From Deltaproteobacteria bacterium (lineage in GTDB: Bacteria; Desulfobacterota; Desulfobacteria; Desulfobacterales; Desulfosalsimonadaceae): DNA of 38,946 nt. The notes beneath the pieces are model-generated. The model saw only the letters and a list, made by a program, of their open reading frames with translations, ran no database searches and was not told where the DNA came from. Both the position numbers and the translations under genes were made by a program. Below, piece by piece: positions 16,906 to 25,510 of the stretch (position 1 is the first letter of the stretch; each line of letters starts with the position of its first letter). The stretch covers positions 1 to 38,946 of the forward strand of contig JAADHK010000140.1 in the NCBI GenBank assembly GCA_013151835.1, in the 5' to 3' direction.

Positions 16906-19900
16906 TTAGTCGGTTTTCAGCTTAAACAATACCCGGGGATTTGGACCTGTTCGGGGATTAGTCAAAAAAATACGGGCCGGTTTTATCTTCTTTTCCTTGC
17001 GGATCGCATCACGGACTACATCTCCTCTTTTTTGCGCCAGTTCCAGGAGCTCCTGATCGGAAATAACGATAAGTGATTTCAATCTTAGCTCCTGCTCTTT
17101 TTGGGATAGTCCTGAAACCTTAATACCGGCATTTTGACACGCGGACACCAGGCAGGCCTGATATTCCTTTTCCGTGAGATCCGCCTGAAGGCTGATTTGA
17201 TCGCCGGCCGTAGCAGACTTTTTCTCTATGGTTTTTGCCCCCACCTTCTCAGACCTGATCCTCCTGGCAAATTCGTGTTCAACAAGCGCCTGTCCGTCCA
17301 CTACCGGGTCCGCCCCGGGATCAATCACCAATTGGAGGGCTGGGCGTTCATACAATGCATATACGAGTTTTCCAATCTTTTGCTCCTGGCTTTTCACCAA
17401 CTCGTCCTTTCCGGGGATAAAAGAAATAAAACCGAGCTGATCCGCATCCTTGAACATGGAACCTATCGCTGCAAACGGCGATGTTGCCATCCTTGAAACG
17501 AGATTGGCAAACGCGCTGTAAATCACCTTGCCTAAACTAAACTCAGGATTTGTAAAATTTCCTTTTACCGGCACATCCAGGCTTATTTTTCCATTTCGGT
17601 CCCGTAAAAGTGCAAGCGCGAGTTTTAAAGGCAAATTTACCGCAGCAGGGCTTTTAACGCCGTTCCCCAGATACAATTGATCAAAAAGCAGATTGTTTTT
17701 CCCGGTCATCCGATTATTTTCAACCTTGTATTCCAATTTTAGAAAAAGCTTGCCTTTCTTGAGTTCATAGCCGAGATAATGAGCGAAATACGGGGTGAAT
17801 ACCGGCATCCCTATATTTAAAAAATCAAAATTTACCCGGGTGTCATTTTTCAGATCAAGCGGGAACAATTCACCGGACACGGACAGCCGGGCCTGACCTT
17901 GAAACGTTCCCGATAATGTAAAATCCGCCTTACCGGCACCGGGGAATACCAGGTTCCGCAGCCCTATGTTCAGGTCCGATACAGTACAATCAAATGCCGG
18001 GCTTATTGCCCGGTCCGTGAACACGACATTGCCCTTTTTTACGTCAACTGAATTTATCTTAACCGGGACGGGCGTTGACGCACTGCTCTGGGTCTGCTCA
18101 CTGGAATCCGGTCGTTTATTCGGCTCTGATTCCAAATTATTCTTTGCTCGCGGACCCGGAGGGGCAAGAGCATTCACCAGGTTTATTGCTCCTTCGGGCA
18201 GTCGAACAATTTTAAGACCGGGCTCCTGAAGCAAAATATTGTCCACGGAAATCGACAGGGGCTTGAAATTCACTCGTATGCCCGAAAAAGCAAGTCTTTT
18301 CCATTTCGCGAGCTCTTCCCCAACGGATGCGTCAAAAGCTGAAAAATTCGACAGCGCAACGCCACCCGTAAAGCCGCCGGACATCACCTTGTCTTTGGAA
18401 TGGACAGAGACATGGCCGGAACCGCCAATGGCGCCTGAAATGTTTACATGAGTTTTTTCAGCCATATAAGGCCGTACAGGTTCAATGCCTATATCATCGG
18501 CCTTTATGTCTAAATCGACTGAAAGCGGAGAGAGTGAAACTTCACCCCGGGCCGCAAAGATTCCTTTCCCGGTTTTAAATGAAAAAGAAATATCTCCTGA
18601 CGAGCCCGGCCGGTTTGAAAATGAAATCCCGTTAATATTAATCGGAGTTATATCAAGAGAAACAGGTTTTGCGGGGATGTTGTCGACAAATCGAAGCGAA
18701 TAATTGTCCACGGAAATTTTATCAACATCAACGGCCCAGGCGGGCGATGTCTTGCTATTGGCGTCAGGAGAAACACCCCCCCCGTCTTTTTCAATCTTTT
18801 TTATTTTTTCAGACTTTTCAGACTGATCAACAGGGGCTTCCGTCTTTTTACCGGAAAGCCTGGAAACATTTAATCCACCGTCTGCAAATCGTTCAATATT
18901 AATGGCTGCATCAGCGGTTGTCACATCATTGATTTGCACTACTTTACGGTCAAGGGAAAATAAAAGCCCTGAAATTGAAAATTCCGGCAAGTCTAAAATG
19001 GTTTTACCCCCGGTTGAATCTACAAGCTTGAGGGATGAGACCTTAACCATTGTGTCATTCACAAGATATCCATTACCGGCCCGAATACCTGCACGGGTGC
19101 CGGCCTGGATTTTTTTTTCAGGAAAAACAAAGGAGGTGATTAAATCAACTTTTCCATCCTTTATAATAAAGCCGACATCTTTTGAATAAAGCGGGGTATA
19201 GCGTGACAGATCAATGCGCCGCAGGCTGAGATTACCGGCTATGGAAAAAGGAGCAGGCAGCAGGGTTCCAGCACAATGAAATGACTCATTAAGGTCCGTT
19301 TTGCCCGAGACCTCGAACCCGGCCTTTTGATCCGGAGCATTCGTAAAATCGAAAAGATTGATATCAAGGGGCGCCACGACAATGCCGAAGGATGAGGCTT
19401 TATCCTGGTAGCTGATATCAGCATCTTTGATGGATAAGCGACAGAGCTTGAATAACAGCCCGGGGCCATTGTCTTTTGGACGTGAGGCTGGGACGTCCGG
19501 GTGGTCTCCGGCCTTTTTTGTTAAAATATCCGAGAAATTAAATGAACCATCCGTGTTTTTGATGATATGAATACTCGGTTTTTCAATATCTACGAGTTTC
19601 ACCACGGGCCCGCCGTGCCAGAGTGATGATACATCAAGGTTGCCATATAATCGGCCTATTGAGACAAATCCTTCTCCTTTTTCCCCGAGGATTCTCAAAC
19701 CGCCTATGGTTATGGAAAGAGAAAACGGATTACAACGGACATATTGTATTGCAACCGGCCTTTTGATTATTGCGGACAAGTTAGCAGGAAGGAAATATTG
19801 AACGGTTAATGGTATTAATATTATGCCTGCGGCTGCATAAATAACGACAATACCAGAAATAATCCGTAAAAAAGTGCGCATTGACCATCTACGTCTTTTT

Positions 19901-19917
19901 CCATGGAGATTAGTCAT
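16906..19917 (-). CDS. large DUF748 (AsmA-like) periplasmic protein
   Basis: About 1003 aa. A basic N-terminus and one transmembrane helix (about 15-37, ISGIVVIYAAAGIILIPLTV) precede a long periplasmic beta-rich region. Family marks are the opening IQYVRCNPFSLSITIGGLRI, the VKLVDIEKPSIHIIKNTDGS block and the C-terminal LRDRNGKISLDVPVKGNFTN followed by FSLGKVIYSAFANLVSRM. These are typical of DUF748 proteins, relatives of AsmA/TamB and Vps13-like bridges thought to move lipids between membranes. Two low-complexity linkers (about 370-395 and 610-635) divide the beta region. The C-terminal ~150 residues are charged and helical. The ATG at 19917 has GGTGA just upstream; another lies five codons earlier. 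Exact cargo unknown. Confidence 0.88.
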   Translation of the reverse strand: MTNLHGKRRRWSMRTFLRIISGIVVIYAAAGIILIPLTVQYFLPANLSAIIKRPVAIQYVRCNPFSLSITIGGLRILGEKGEGFVSIGRLYGNLDVSSLWHGGPVVKLVDIEKPSIHIIKNTDGSFNFSDILTKKAGDHPDVPASRPKDNGPGLLFKLCRLSIKDADISYQDKASSFGIVVAPLDINLFDFTNAPDQKAGFEVSGKTDLNESFHCAGTLLPAPFSIAGNLSLRRIDLSRYTPLYSKDVGFIIKDGKVDLITSFVFPEKKIQAGTRAGIRAGNGYLVNDTMVKVSSLKLVDSTGGKTILDLPEFSISGLLFSLDRKVVQINDVTTADAAINIERFADGGLNVSRLSGKKTEAPVDQSEKSEKIKKIEKDGGGVSPDANSKTSPAWAVDVDKISVDNYSLRFVDNIPAKPVSLDITPININGISFSNRPGSSGDISFSFKTGKGIFAARGEVSLSPLSVDLDIKADDIGIEPVRPYMAEKTHVNISGAIGGSGHVSVHSKDKVMSGGFTGGVALSNFSAFDASVGEELAKWKRLAFSGIRVNFKPLSISVDNILLQEPGLKIVRLPEGAINLVNALAPPGPRAKNNLESEPNKRPDSSEQTQSSASTPVPVKINSVDVKKGNVVFTDRAISPAFDCTVSDLNIGLRNLVFPGAGKADFTLSGTFQGQARLSVSGELFPLDLKNDTRVNFDFLNIGMPVFTPYFAHYLGYELKKGKLFLKLEYKVENNRMTGKNNLLFDQLYLGNGVKSPAAVNLPLKLALALLRDRNGKISLDVPVKGNFTNPEFSLGKVIYSAFANLVSRMATSPFAAIGSMFKDADQLGFISFIPGKDELVKSQEQKIGKLVYALYERPALQLVIDPGADPVVDGQALVEHEFARRIRSEKVGAKTIEKKSATAGDQISLQADLTEKEYQACLVSACQNAGIKVSGLSQKEQELRLKSLIVISDQELLELAQKRGDVVRDAIRKEKKIKPARIFLTNPRTGPNPRVLFKLKTD

Positions 19918-19962
19918 TTTTTCACCATGCATATTGCAACATTTTAACTGATGGAAATACAG

Positions 19963-20001
19963 AAAAAAACGGCATCCAATTGGATCGGATGCCGTTTTTT
20001 T
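19963..20001 (-). terminator. terminator of the IscA selenoprotein gene
   Basis: AAAAAAACGGCATCC (19963-19977) and GGATGCCGTTTTTTT (19987-20001) are perfect inverted copies with a 9-nt loop. On the minus strand the stem is followed by seven T residues, so it ends transcription from the selenoprotein gene; a symmetric A/T flank makes it bidirectional. A second small palindrome, AGCCTGAATTCAGGCT, lies at 20008-20023. Confidence 0.88.
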
Positions 20002-20063
20002 ATCAACAGCCTGAATTCAGGCTTTATTTGCTTTGGATCATGGTGACGTTCAGGCAGATCACA

Positions 20064-20375
20064 TCAGGAGCAGGAGCCCGAGCCGCAGCTTCCGCACCCC
20101 GCCGCACCCAGGTCCATGCTTGAATTGATCTTAAAACCGATTCCGCTGAAATCAACGGTTACGGGCTGGGCTTGCCTGAGAAAGTCCTTGTTGGCGATAA
20201 ATTGAAAACCCTTGACATCAAAGACTTCATCCGCTTCGTTTGGTTCATCCAGAACCATGGCCAGAGACGGCCCGCCTCATCCACCGGGATTGAGTAGTAT
20301 CCTGACCGGACGGACGTCGTTCGCCTTGAAATAATCGGCAATTTTTTCAACTGCCGCATCGGTGACTTCGAGCAT
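20064..20375 (-). CDS. IscA/HesB-family selenoprotein (UGA-Sec at codon 33)
   Basis: A 103-residue HesB/IscA-like protein interrupted by one in-frame TGA at 20279-20277. Reading it as selenocysteine gives MLEVTDAAVEKIADYF, then VRILLNPGG-U-GGPSLAM, and a second half running without a break to the cysteine-rich end GAAGCGSCGSGSC. U33 falls where IscA proteins carry the first of three cluster-binding cysteines, and the CxC pair near the end supplies the others. GGAGG lies six bases before the ATG, the promoter at 20447-20475 is well formed and a strong terminator follows, so the gene is intact, not a pseudogene. HesB-like selenoproteins are a known family in Deltaproteobacteria. It probably handles Fe-S clusters or a redox role; the advantage of Sec here is unknown. 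Ordinary gene calling would split it into two ORFs. Confidence 0.93.
20259..20279 (-). promoter_or_regulatory. candidate bacterial SECIS hairpin
   Basis: Directly after the TGA (20279-20277) the minus strand has GGCC (20272-20269), loop GTCTCT, and GGCC (20262-20259). A short hairpin with G and U in its apical loop immediately 3' of UGA is the expected form of a bacterial SECIS element bound by SelB. The stem is short (four to five pairs), so this is a candidate only. Confidence 0.4.
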
Positions 20376-20446
20376 TATGAACCTCCAGAAAAATTATATT
20401 ATTATTTATGCATTTTGATTTATAAAAAATGCAGGTAAGCGGAGTT

Positions 20447-20475
20447 AAGATAGTCATCAACAATATGGCTGTCAA
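20447..20475 (-). promoter_or_regulatory. promoter of the IscA selenoprotein gene
   Basis: Minus-strand TTGACA (20475-20470), 17 bp, TATCTT (20452-20447). The start near 20440 gives a leader of about 65 nt that is rich in A/T and ends in the GGAGG site. Confidence 0.65.
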
Positions 20476-20520
20476 TATAAAAAGAATAGGTAGCCGTTCA
20501 CGCCTGTCGGTTAGCAACGT

Positions 20521-20553
20521 TGTTCATTAGCCGTCAACCGGCAACCATGAACA
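20521..20553. repeat. degenerate inverted repeat between selenoprotein and macrodomain genes
   Basis: TGTTCAT (20521-20527) and ATGAACA (20547-20553) are inverted copies; the surrounding text (GTTCACG, GCCGTCAACCG, AACCATGAACAGG) resembles the sequence at 29119-29190. Both may be decayed members of one small dispersed repeat. Confidence 0.35.
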
Positions 20554-20567
20554 GGGCCATAAACAGG

Positions 20568-21089
20568 CTATTTCCGGCCCATGCTTCCGGCATAAATATC
20601 ATATGCCATGGATGAAAAGAGCACAAACATAACCTTTTCTATTGTCTGGTCCGCCCTTAAAAAATCCGAAACTGTTTTTACTGCAATACGGGCGGCATCC
20701 TCGATGGGATAGCCATAAACACCACAGCTTATGGCCGGAAACGCAATGGAACCGATACCGTGATACGAGGCAATCTCCAGGCTGTTTTTGTAACAATTTG
20801 CCAAAAGCACGGCATCTTGTGGCCGGCCGTGATATACCGGTCCCACGGTGTGAATCACGTGTTTCGCAGGCAGCTTGTATCCTGCGGTAATTCTGGCCTC
20901 GCCTGTGGGGCACCCGCCCAGGGATCTGCATTCTTCAAACAGTTTCGGTCCGGCGGCGCGATGAATGGCGCCATCCACCCCTCCCCCGCCAAGCAGACTA
21001 CGGTTGGCGGCGTTTACAATGGCATCCACATCAAGCATGGTGATATCCCCTTCCATGATTTCCATACGGTCATAAATATTGGCTTCCAT
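20568..21089 (-). CDS. macrodomain ADP-ribose hydrolase (O-acetyl-ADP-ribose deacetylase type)
   Basis: A 173-aa single macrodomain. The ligand-binding motifs are clear: [34 protein letters not shown] near the N-terminus (given in family order), [21 protein letters not shown] and [12 protein letters not shown]. This pattern is that of the MacroD/YmdB group, which hydrolyses O-acetyl-ADP-ribose or removes ADP-ribose from proteins. The ATG at 21089 is preferred because GGGAGG precedes it; the ATG four codons upstream overlaps that site. It is transcribed divergently from ndk. No ADP-ribosyltransferase is visible nearby. Confidence 0.94.
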   Translation of the reverse strand: MEANIYDRMEIMEGDITMLDVDAIVNAANRSLLGGGGVDGAIHRAAGPKLFEECRSLGGCPTGEARITAGYKLPAKHVIHTVGPVYHGRPQDAVLLANCYKNSLEIASYHGIGSIAFPAISCGVYGYPIEDAARIAVKTVSDFLRADQTIEKVMFVLFSSMAYDIYAGSMGRK

Positions 21090-21101
21090 GTGGCCTCCCA
21101 T

Positions 21102-21130
21102 TTGACTTGTTTTCCTTTATTTGCTATCCG
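21102..21130 (+). promoter_or_regulatory. possible promoter of ndk
   Basis: TTGACT (21102-21107), 17 bp, TATCCG (21125-21130), in the 88-bp divergent gap between the macrodomain gene and ndk. The -10 is weak (three of six). Confidence 0.35.
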
Positions 21131-21177
21131 AGCATCAAAATTAACCCGAAACGATCAAAAATAAAAGGAAGAAAAAA

Positions 21178-21603
21178 ATGGAACAGACATTATCTATCAT
21201 CAAACCGGACGGAGTGGGCCGGGGAATAGCGGGCGAAGTTATCAGCCGCTTTGAAAAAAACGGAATCAGGATTGCGGCAGTAAAGATGCTGCACATGACA
21301 AAGGCCCAGGCAAAGGGTTTTTATGACGTCCACCGTGAACGCCCTTTTTTTGAAAGCCTGACTGATTTCATGTGTTCTGGTCCAATTATCGCAATGGTGC
21401 TTGAAGGAGAAAACGTAATTGAAAAAAACAGGACCTTAATGGGTGCAACCAATTTCAAGGAGGCAGCCGAAGGGACGATCCGTAAAGATTTTGCAACTGA
21501 CATTGAAAAAAACGTGGTCCACGGCTCTGATTCACCCGAAACTGCTACGACCGAAATTGCCTATTTTTTTAATAAATTTGAAATAACCGACGCGGTTTCT
21601 TAA
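21178..21603 (+). CDS. ndk: nucleoside diphosphate kinase
   Basis: A 141-aa NDK that transfers phosphate from ATP to other NDPs through a phosphohistidine. The opening [15 protein letters not shown], the [11 protein letters not shown] region, [18 protein letters not shown] and the active-site [10 protein letters not shown] (H115) are all present. AAGGAAG lies seven bases before the ATG. Single gene, convergent with lepA. Confidence 0.98.
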   Translation: MEQTLSIIKPDGVGRGIAGEVISRFEKNGIRIAAVKMLHMTKAQAKGFYDVHRERPFFESLTDFMCSGPIIAMVLEGENVIEKNRTLMGATNFKEAAEGTIRKDFATDIEKNVVHGSDSPETATTEIAYFFNKFEITDAVS

Positions 21604-21636
21604 TAAGTCCCGATAGATATAACAAATTCACCCGGG

Positions 21637-21672
21637 TGTTGCAGGGGATAGCCTACGCCCGCCCCTGCAACA
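21637..21672. terminator. hairpin between convergent ndk and lepA
   Basis: TGTTGCAGGGG (21637-21647) and CCCCTGCAACA (21662-21672) form a perfect 11-bp stem with a 14-nt loop. It lies 34 bp past ndk and 10 bp past lepA. No T-run follows on either strand, so it may be a weak bidirectional terminator or a 3'-end stabiliser. Confidence 0.6.
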
Positions 21673-21681
21673 AAGCCATCC

Positions 21682-23475
21682 TCATTCACTCGTTTTTAAG
21701 ACCGAAAGAAACGCCGACTGTGGAATCATGACCTCGCCGGCCATCTTCATGCGCTTCTTACCCTTTTTCTGCTTTTCAAGGAGTTTACGTTTGCGTGAAA
21801 TATCTCCACCATAGCATTTGGCGGTCACGTCCTTGCGAAAAGCGGATATGGTCTCCCGCGCTATAATCTTTCCTCCGACAGCTCCCTGGATGGCGACCTT
21901 GAACATATGCCTCGGAATTTCTTCTCTCAGCTTTTTACATGTCTGCCTCGCCCTTGCAGTCGCCTTATCCCGGTGGACCAGCTGCGAAAGGGCATCAACC
22001 CTTTCCCCGTTTACCAGAAAATCGAGTTTCACAAGGTCGGTGGTCCTGTAATCGATCAAATCATAATCAAAAGAACCGTAGCCCTGGGTAATGGATTTTA
22101 ACCTGTCATAAAAATCATAGACCACCTCGGCAAGGGGAAGCTCAAAAACCATCTCCATCCGGTTGCTCGAAAAATACTGGTAGTTTGTATTAATCCCGCG
22201 CCGTTCAAGACAAAGGTTCATGATGGCGCCCATGTAACGGTCCGGCGTAATAATTGACGCACGTATATATGGCTCGCGGGTTTGTACAATATTGACCGGA
22301 TCAGGGTAAAGGGCCGGATTATCGATAAGCGTAACCGTGTCATCGCTCATCACGACTTCATACTTCACGGATGGCGCGGTTATGATAAGGGAAAGGTCAT
22401 ATTCACGCTCCAGACGTTCCTGTACGACTTCCAGATGGAGCAGGCCAAGAAAACCGCACCTGAACCCGAAACCGAGGGCCGCAGAGGCATCCTGTTCATA
22501 TATCAGAGCGGCATCGTTTAATTTCAATTTTTCCAGGGCATCCTTCAGTTCCGGATAGTCATCCGTAGATACGGGATACATTGAAGAGAACACAACCGGC
22601 TTGGGTTCCTTGAACCCGGGCATGGCTGAATCGCACGGTTTGTCGGCATGGGTGATCGTATCACCGCAGCGTGTATCGGAAACGGTTTTTATACCTGCAA
22701 TCAAATACCCTACCTGACCGGCGGAAAGCACCTTCTGGGGTATCCGGGCAATACGGAAAATCCCGACTTCTTCAACGATGTACTCCGCATTGTTCGACAT
22801 GAACATGATCCTGTCGCGCGGCCGGATACTGCCGTCAATGACGCGAAAATGAACGATTGTGCCCCTGTAAGGGTCATAATCGGAATCAAAGATTAAGGCC
22901 TTGAATGGAGCCCCGGCATCGCCTTGGGGAGGTGGAAGCTGGGTGACGACTGCCTCCAGGATATCGGCTATCCCCTTTCCTTCCTTGGCGGAGGCACAAA
23001 TGGCTGGCCCGGGGTCAAGGCCAAGATCCGACTCGATCTGCGCCTTTACCATATCTATATCGGCGGATGGAAGATCAATCTTGTTGATGATTGGGATGAT
23101 GACAAGGTCATGTTCCAATGCCAGATACATGTTGGCGATGGTCTGGGCCTCGACCCCCTGGCTTGCATCAATAACAAGCAGTGCGCCTTCGCACGACGCA
23201 AGCGCCCTGGACACCTCGTAGCTGAAATCAACATGACCCGGTGTATCAATCAGATTGAGGTTGTAAAGCACGCCATCCGATCCGGTATACGGGAGGCAAA
23301 TGGTCTGGCTCTTTATGGTAATCCCCCGTTCCCGTTCGATATCCATGGTATCGAGCATCTGGTCCTTGAAATCCCTGGCTGAAACGATATCGGTGCTTTG
23401 GATCAGACGGTCGGAAAGCGTGGACTTACCATGATCTATATGAGCGATGATGCTGAAATTTCTTATTCTGTTCAT
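21682..23475 (-). CDS. lepA: elongation factor 4 (back-translocase LepA)
   Basis: A 597-aa translational GTPase. G-domain motifs are AHIDHGKSTL (G1), RERGITI (G2), LIDTPGHVDF (G3) and IINKIDLP (G4). The LepA-specific C-terminal domain begins around YRTTDLVKLDFLVNGERVDAL and includes GGKIIARETISAFRKDVTAKCYGGDISRKRKLLEKQKKGKKRMK (in blocks). Normal length. EF4 acts on stalled ribosomes under ionic or other stress. AAGGAA precedes the ATG. Confidence 0.98.
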   Translation of the reverse strand: MNRIRNFSIIAHIDHGKSTLSDRLIQSTDIVSARDFKDQMLDTMDIERERGITIKSQTICLPYTGSDGVLYNLNLIDTPGHVDFSYEVSRALASCEGALLVIDASQGVEAQTIANMYLALEHDLVIIPIINKIDLPSADIDMVKAQIESDLGLDPGPAICASAKEGKGIADILEAVVTQLPPPQGDAGAPFKALIFDSDYDPYRGTIVHFRVIDGSIRPRDRIMFMSNNAEYIVEEVGIFRIARIPQKVLSAGQVGYLIAGIKTVSDTRCGDTITHADKPCDSAMPGFKEPKPVVFSSMYPVSTDDYPELKDALEKLKLNDAALIYEQDASAALGFGFRCGFLGLLHLEVVQERLEREYDLSLIITAPSVKYEVVMSDDTVTLIDNPALYPDPVNIVQTREPYIRASIITPDRYMGAIMNLCLERRGINTNYQYFSSNRMEMVFELPLAEVVYDFYDRLKSITQGYGSFDYDLIDYRTTDLVKLDFLVNGERVDALSQLVHRDKATARARQTCKKLREEIPRHMFKVAIQGAVGGKIIARETISAFRKDVTAKCYGGDISRKRKLLEKQKKGKKRMKMAGEVMIPQSAFLSVLKTSE

Positions 23476-23500
23476 AATTTACTGTTCCTTGAAAACCGGT

Positions 23501-23529
23501 TTGACAGTCGCACCGATTTCTGGTAGTTT
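23501..23529 (+). promoter_or_regulatory. possible promoter of the GGDEF gene
   Basis: TTGACA (23501-23506), 17 bp, TAGTTT (23524-23529) on the plus strand, with start near 23536 and a leader of about 88 nt. It lies within the region that the lepA promoter at 23556-23584 would transcribe in the opposite direction. Confidence 0.45.
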
Positions 23530-23555
23530 TAAAAGTCCGGTGGATTTAGTAAAAG

Positions 23556-23584
23556 TATCTAACAGCTACAAAAAATGGTGTCAA
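23556..23584 (-). promoter_or_regulatory. possible promoter of lepA
   Basis: Minus-strand TTGACA (23584-23579), 17 bp, TAGATA (23561-23556). The start near 23549 gives a leader of about 74 nt. The -10 is weak, the -35 perfect. Confidence 0.45.
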
Positions 23585-23623
23585 CTGCCATAATCCTTGC
23601 CTTTGTTAAGGACCTGCACCAAC

Positions 23624-24532
23624 ATGAAAAAACATATCCTGATTGTGGATGATGATCCGGAAATCCTGGAGTCAATCCGGGAATACATTGAGCTTTCGGG
23701 TTATTCCGCCCATACCGCCCCGGGCGCTGAAGAGGCCCTTGAGTTTTTAAAAACAAATCATGCAGACGTCATCATCTCCGATATCATGATGAAAGGAATG
23801 GACGGGCTCAAGCTTATCGAGTCCGTCAAGGATGAATACGATATCGGCATAATTATTATGACCGGCTTTGTGGGCGAATATACCTATGAGGAAGTCATCC
23901 GCAAAGGCGCGGACGACTTTATTTACAAGCCGGCCAAGCTCGAGGAACTCGTCCTGCGCCTGCAAAAGGTGATCCGGCAACGTGAGCTTGAGCAGGAAAG
24001 AAATCAGTTAATCCGGGATTTAAAAAAGCTCGCTATTGTCGATGAACTCACCCAGCTTTACAACAGCAGGCATTTTTACGAACTATTGTCATCTGAAGTC
24101 TACAGGTTTAACCGCTATCAGCGTCCGCTTTCCCTGTTAATGATGGATATTGACCATTTCAAAATTTATAACGATACTTACGGCCACCTTGAGGGAGACC
24201 GGATACTCTCGGACATAGGGGGCATGATAAAAAAAAGCCTGCGGGCAATGGACACCGCATATCGTTACGGCGGCGAGGAATTCATGGTAATACTGCCCGA
24301 AACAGGGGCAAAGGAAGCTGTTACCGTGGCTGAACGGATCCATTCCGAAATAAGCAACATAAAAAATGATGTCCTGAGGTCCGGCTCTGTTACCATGAGC
24401 AGCGGCGTCACGGAATATGCCTATGGCGAAACCATCTACAATTTTATCCGCCGGGTCGATAAGGCAATGTATGTCTCCAAGAAAAACGGTCGTAACATGA
24501 TTTCGATACTCCTGGCCGAATCGGTTGCCTGA
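23624..24532 (+). CDS. response regulator diguanylate cyclase (REC-GGDEF)
   Basis: A 302-aa two-domain protein. The receiver domain (about 1-120) has the acidic pair DDD (9-11), phosphoacceptor D53 in ISDIMMKGMDG and K102. A helical linker (about 115-140) leads to a GGDEF domain (about 140-300) with active-site GGEEF (216-220). RAMD at 207-210, five residues upstream, fits the RxxD product-inhibition I-site. It should make c-di-GMP when phosphorylated and be feedback-limited. No cognate kinase is adjacent. The ATG at 23624 puts the receiver start in register; an upstream TTG has no ribosome-binding site. Its stop is nine bases from the convergent rhomboid gene, with no terminator visible. Confidence 0.95.
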   Translation: MKKHILIVDDDPEILESIREYIELSGYSAHTAPGAEEALEFLKTNHADVIISDIMMKGMDGLKLIESVKDEYDIGIIIMTGFVGEYTYEEVIRKGADDFIYKPAKLEELVLRLQKVIRQRELEQERNQLIRDLKKLAIVDELTQLYNSRHFYELLSSEVYRFNRYQRPLSLLMMDIDHFKIYNDTYGHLEGDRILSDIGGMIKKSLRAMDTAYRYGGEEFMVILPETGAKEAVTVAERIHSEISNIKNDVLRSGSVTMSSGVTEYAYGETIYNFIRRVDKAMYVSKKNGRNMISILLAESVA

Positions 24533-24541
24533 CAGGTGTAA

Positions 24542-25510
24542 TTATCGTATCGAAACCTTCAACAACAAATCTCCTCTTCTGCCGTCTTGTATGACCCGGC
24601 CGATGTTCTTCAGACGCAGCACGCTCCCCTCAACAGTGCCTGGCGGTACAACCACCCGATATAGTCGCGGATGAAACCCCCATGGGATGTTCACGAGTTT
24701 GAGCGCCCCTGCTTCTGCTTCGTGCGGCTTCAGGCGCAGCTCACCATATAAATCCAGTGAGTCCGGGGCCATGGCCGGCCTGATGATCTGCAACCTCTCG
24801 GTTCTTTTTCGTTCAAGCCTTGAACTTAACACTGCTTTTTCGTGCGTATCAGGCAACAGGCCAAAAAATCTGAGCGCAACGATTCCGAAAATAAAGCCGC
24901 CCACATGCGCCCACCATGCAATCCCGGCAGTATACGCATCCGGCCCCGACGCACTTACAAATTGAATAATAAACCAGAATCCCAAAAAAAAATAAGCCGG
25001 AATTTCAATAAACCAGGGGATGAAAATAATCGGTATAAGGGTAAGTATCCGTGAATGCGGATAGAGTATGAAATAGGCCCCCATAACACCCGCGATGGCA
25101 CCGCTTGCTCCTATGACCGGCACGGCGGACGAAGGATTTGACATAAAATGACAAATGCCGGATGCCAGTCCGCACGCAACGTAAAACATCAGGAATCGTC
25201 CCGGGCCGAGCCGGTCCTCTACGTTGTCGCCGAAGATATACAGGCACCACATATTGCCGAGAATGTGCCAGAATCCGCCGTGCAGAAACATGAATGAAAA
25301 AACAGCCGCGACCTGCTGAAACAAGCTGAATTGCTGTGCAAGCAACTCATTCGTATAGCGCGCGGGAACCAGCCCGTAAGTATAAGTGAAAACCCTGGCC
25401 GCAACCCCCCCATGGGGCTGCATGAAAAAAACGAGCACATTAACGGCGATGATTGCATGAGTAACCACGGGATAATGGCGGGAGACAATGGTGTCACGGA
25501 TTGGAATCAT
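24542..25510 (-). CDS. rhomboid-family intramembrane serine protease with DnaJ-C-like tail
   Basis: A 322-aa membrane protein. Residues about 15-220 hold six or more hydrophobic segments and the rhomboid signatures: HGGFWHILGNMW (H82, N86 region), the catalytic GASG (S136) and the partner histidine in WWAHVGGF (H202). Residues about 255-322 lie in the cytosol by prediction and resemble the C-terminal substrate-binding domain of DnaJ/CbpA: LRLKPHEAEAGALKLVNI, then RVVVPPGTVEGSVLRLKNIG and GDLLLKVSI. Its start overlaps the nadC stop by ATGA. Substrates are unknown; the tail could recognise them or partner proteins. Confidence 0.9.
   Translation of the reverse strand: MIPIRDTIVSRHYPVVTHAIIAVNVLVFFMQPHGGVAARVFTYTYGLVPARYTNELLAQQFSLFQQVAAVFSFMFLHGGFWHILGNMWCLYIFGDNVEDRLGPGRFLMFYVACGLASGICHFMSNPSSAVPVIGASGAIAGVMGAYFILYPHSRILTLIPIIFIPWFIEIPAYFFLGFWFIIQFVSASGPDAYTAGIAWWAHVGGFIFGIVALRFFGLLPDTHEKAVLSSRLERKRTERLQIIRPAMAPDSLDLYGELRLKPHEAEAGALKLVNIPWGFHPRLYRVVVPPGTVEGSVLRLKNIGRVIQDGRRGDLLLKVSIR

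Noticed and set aside
20159-20359. A separate ORF and an apparent frameshift or pseudogene in the HesB/IscA gene.
   Set aside because: The real frame contains both halves with one TGA in a Sec context (GG-U-GG); the 20159-20359 frame is a shadow ORF.
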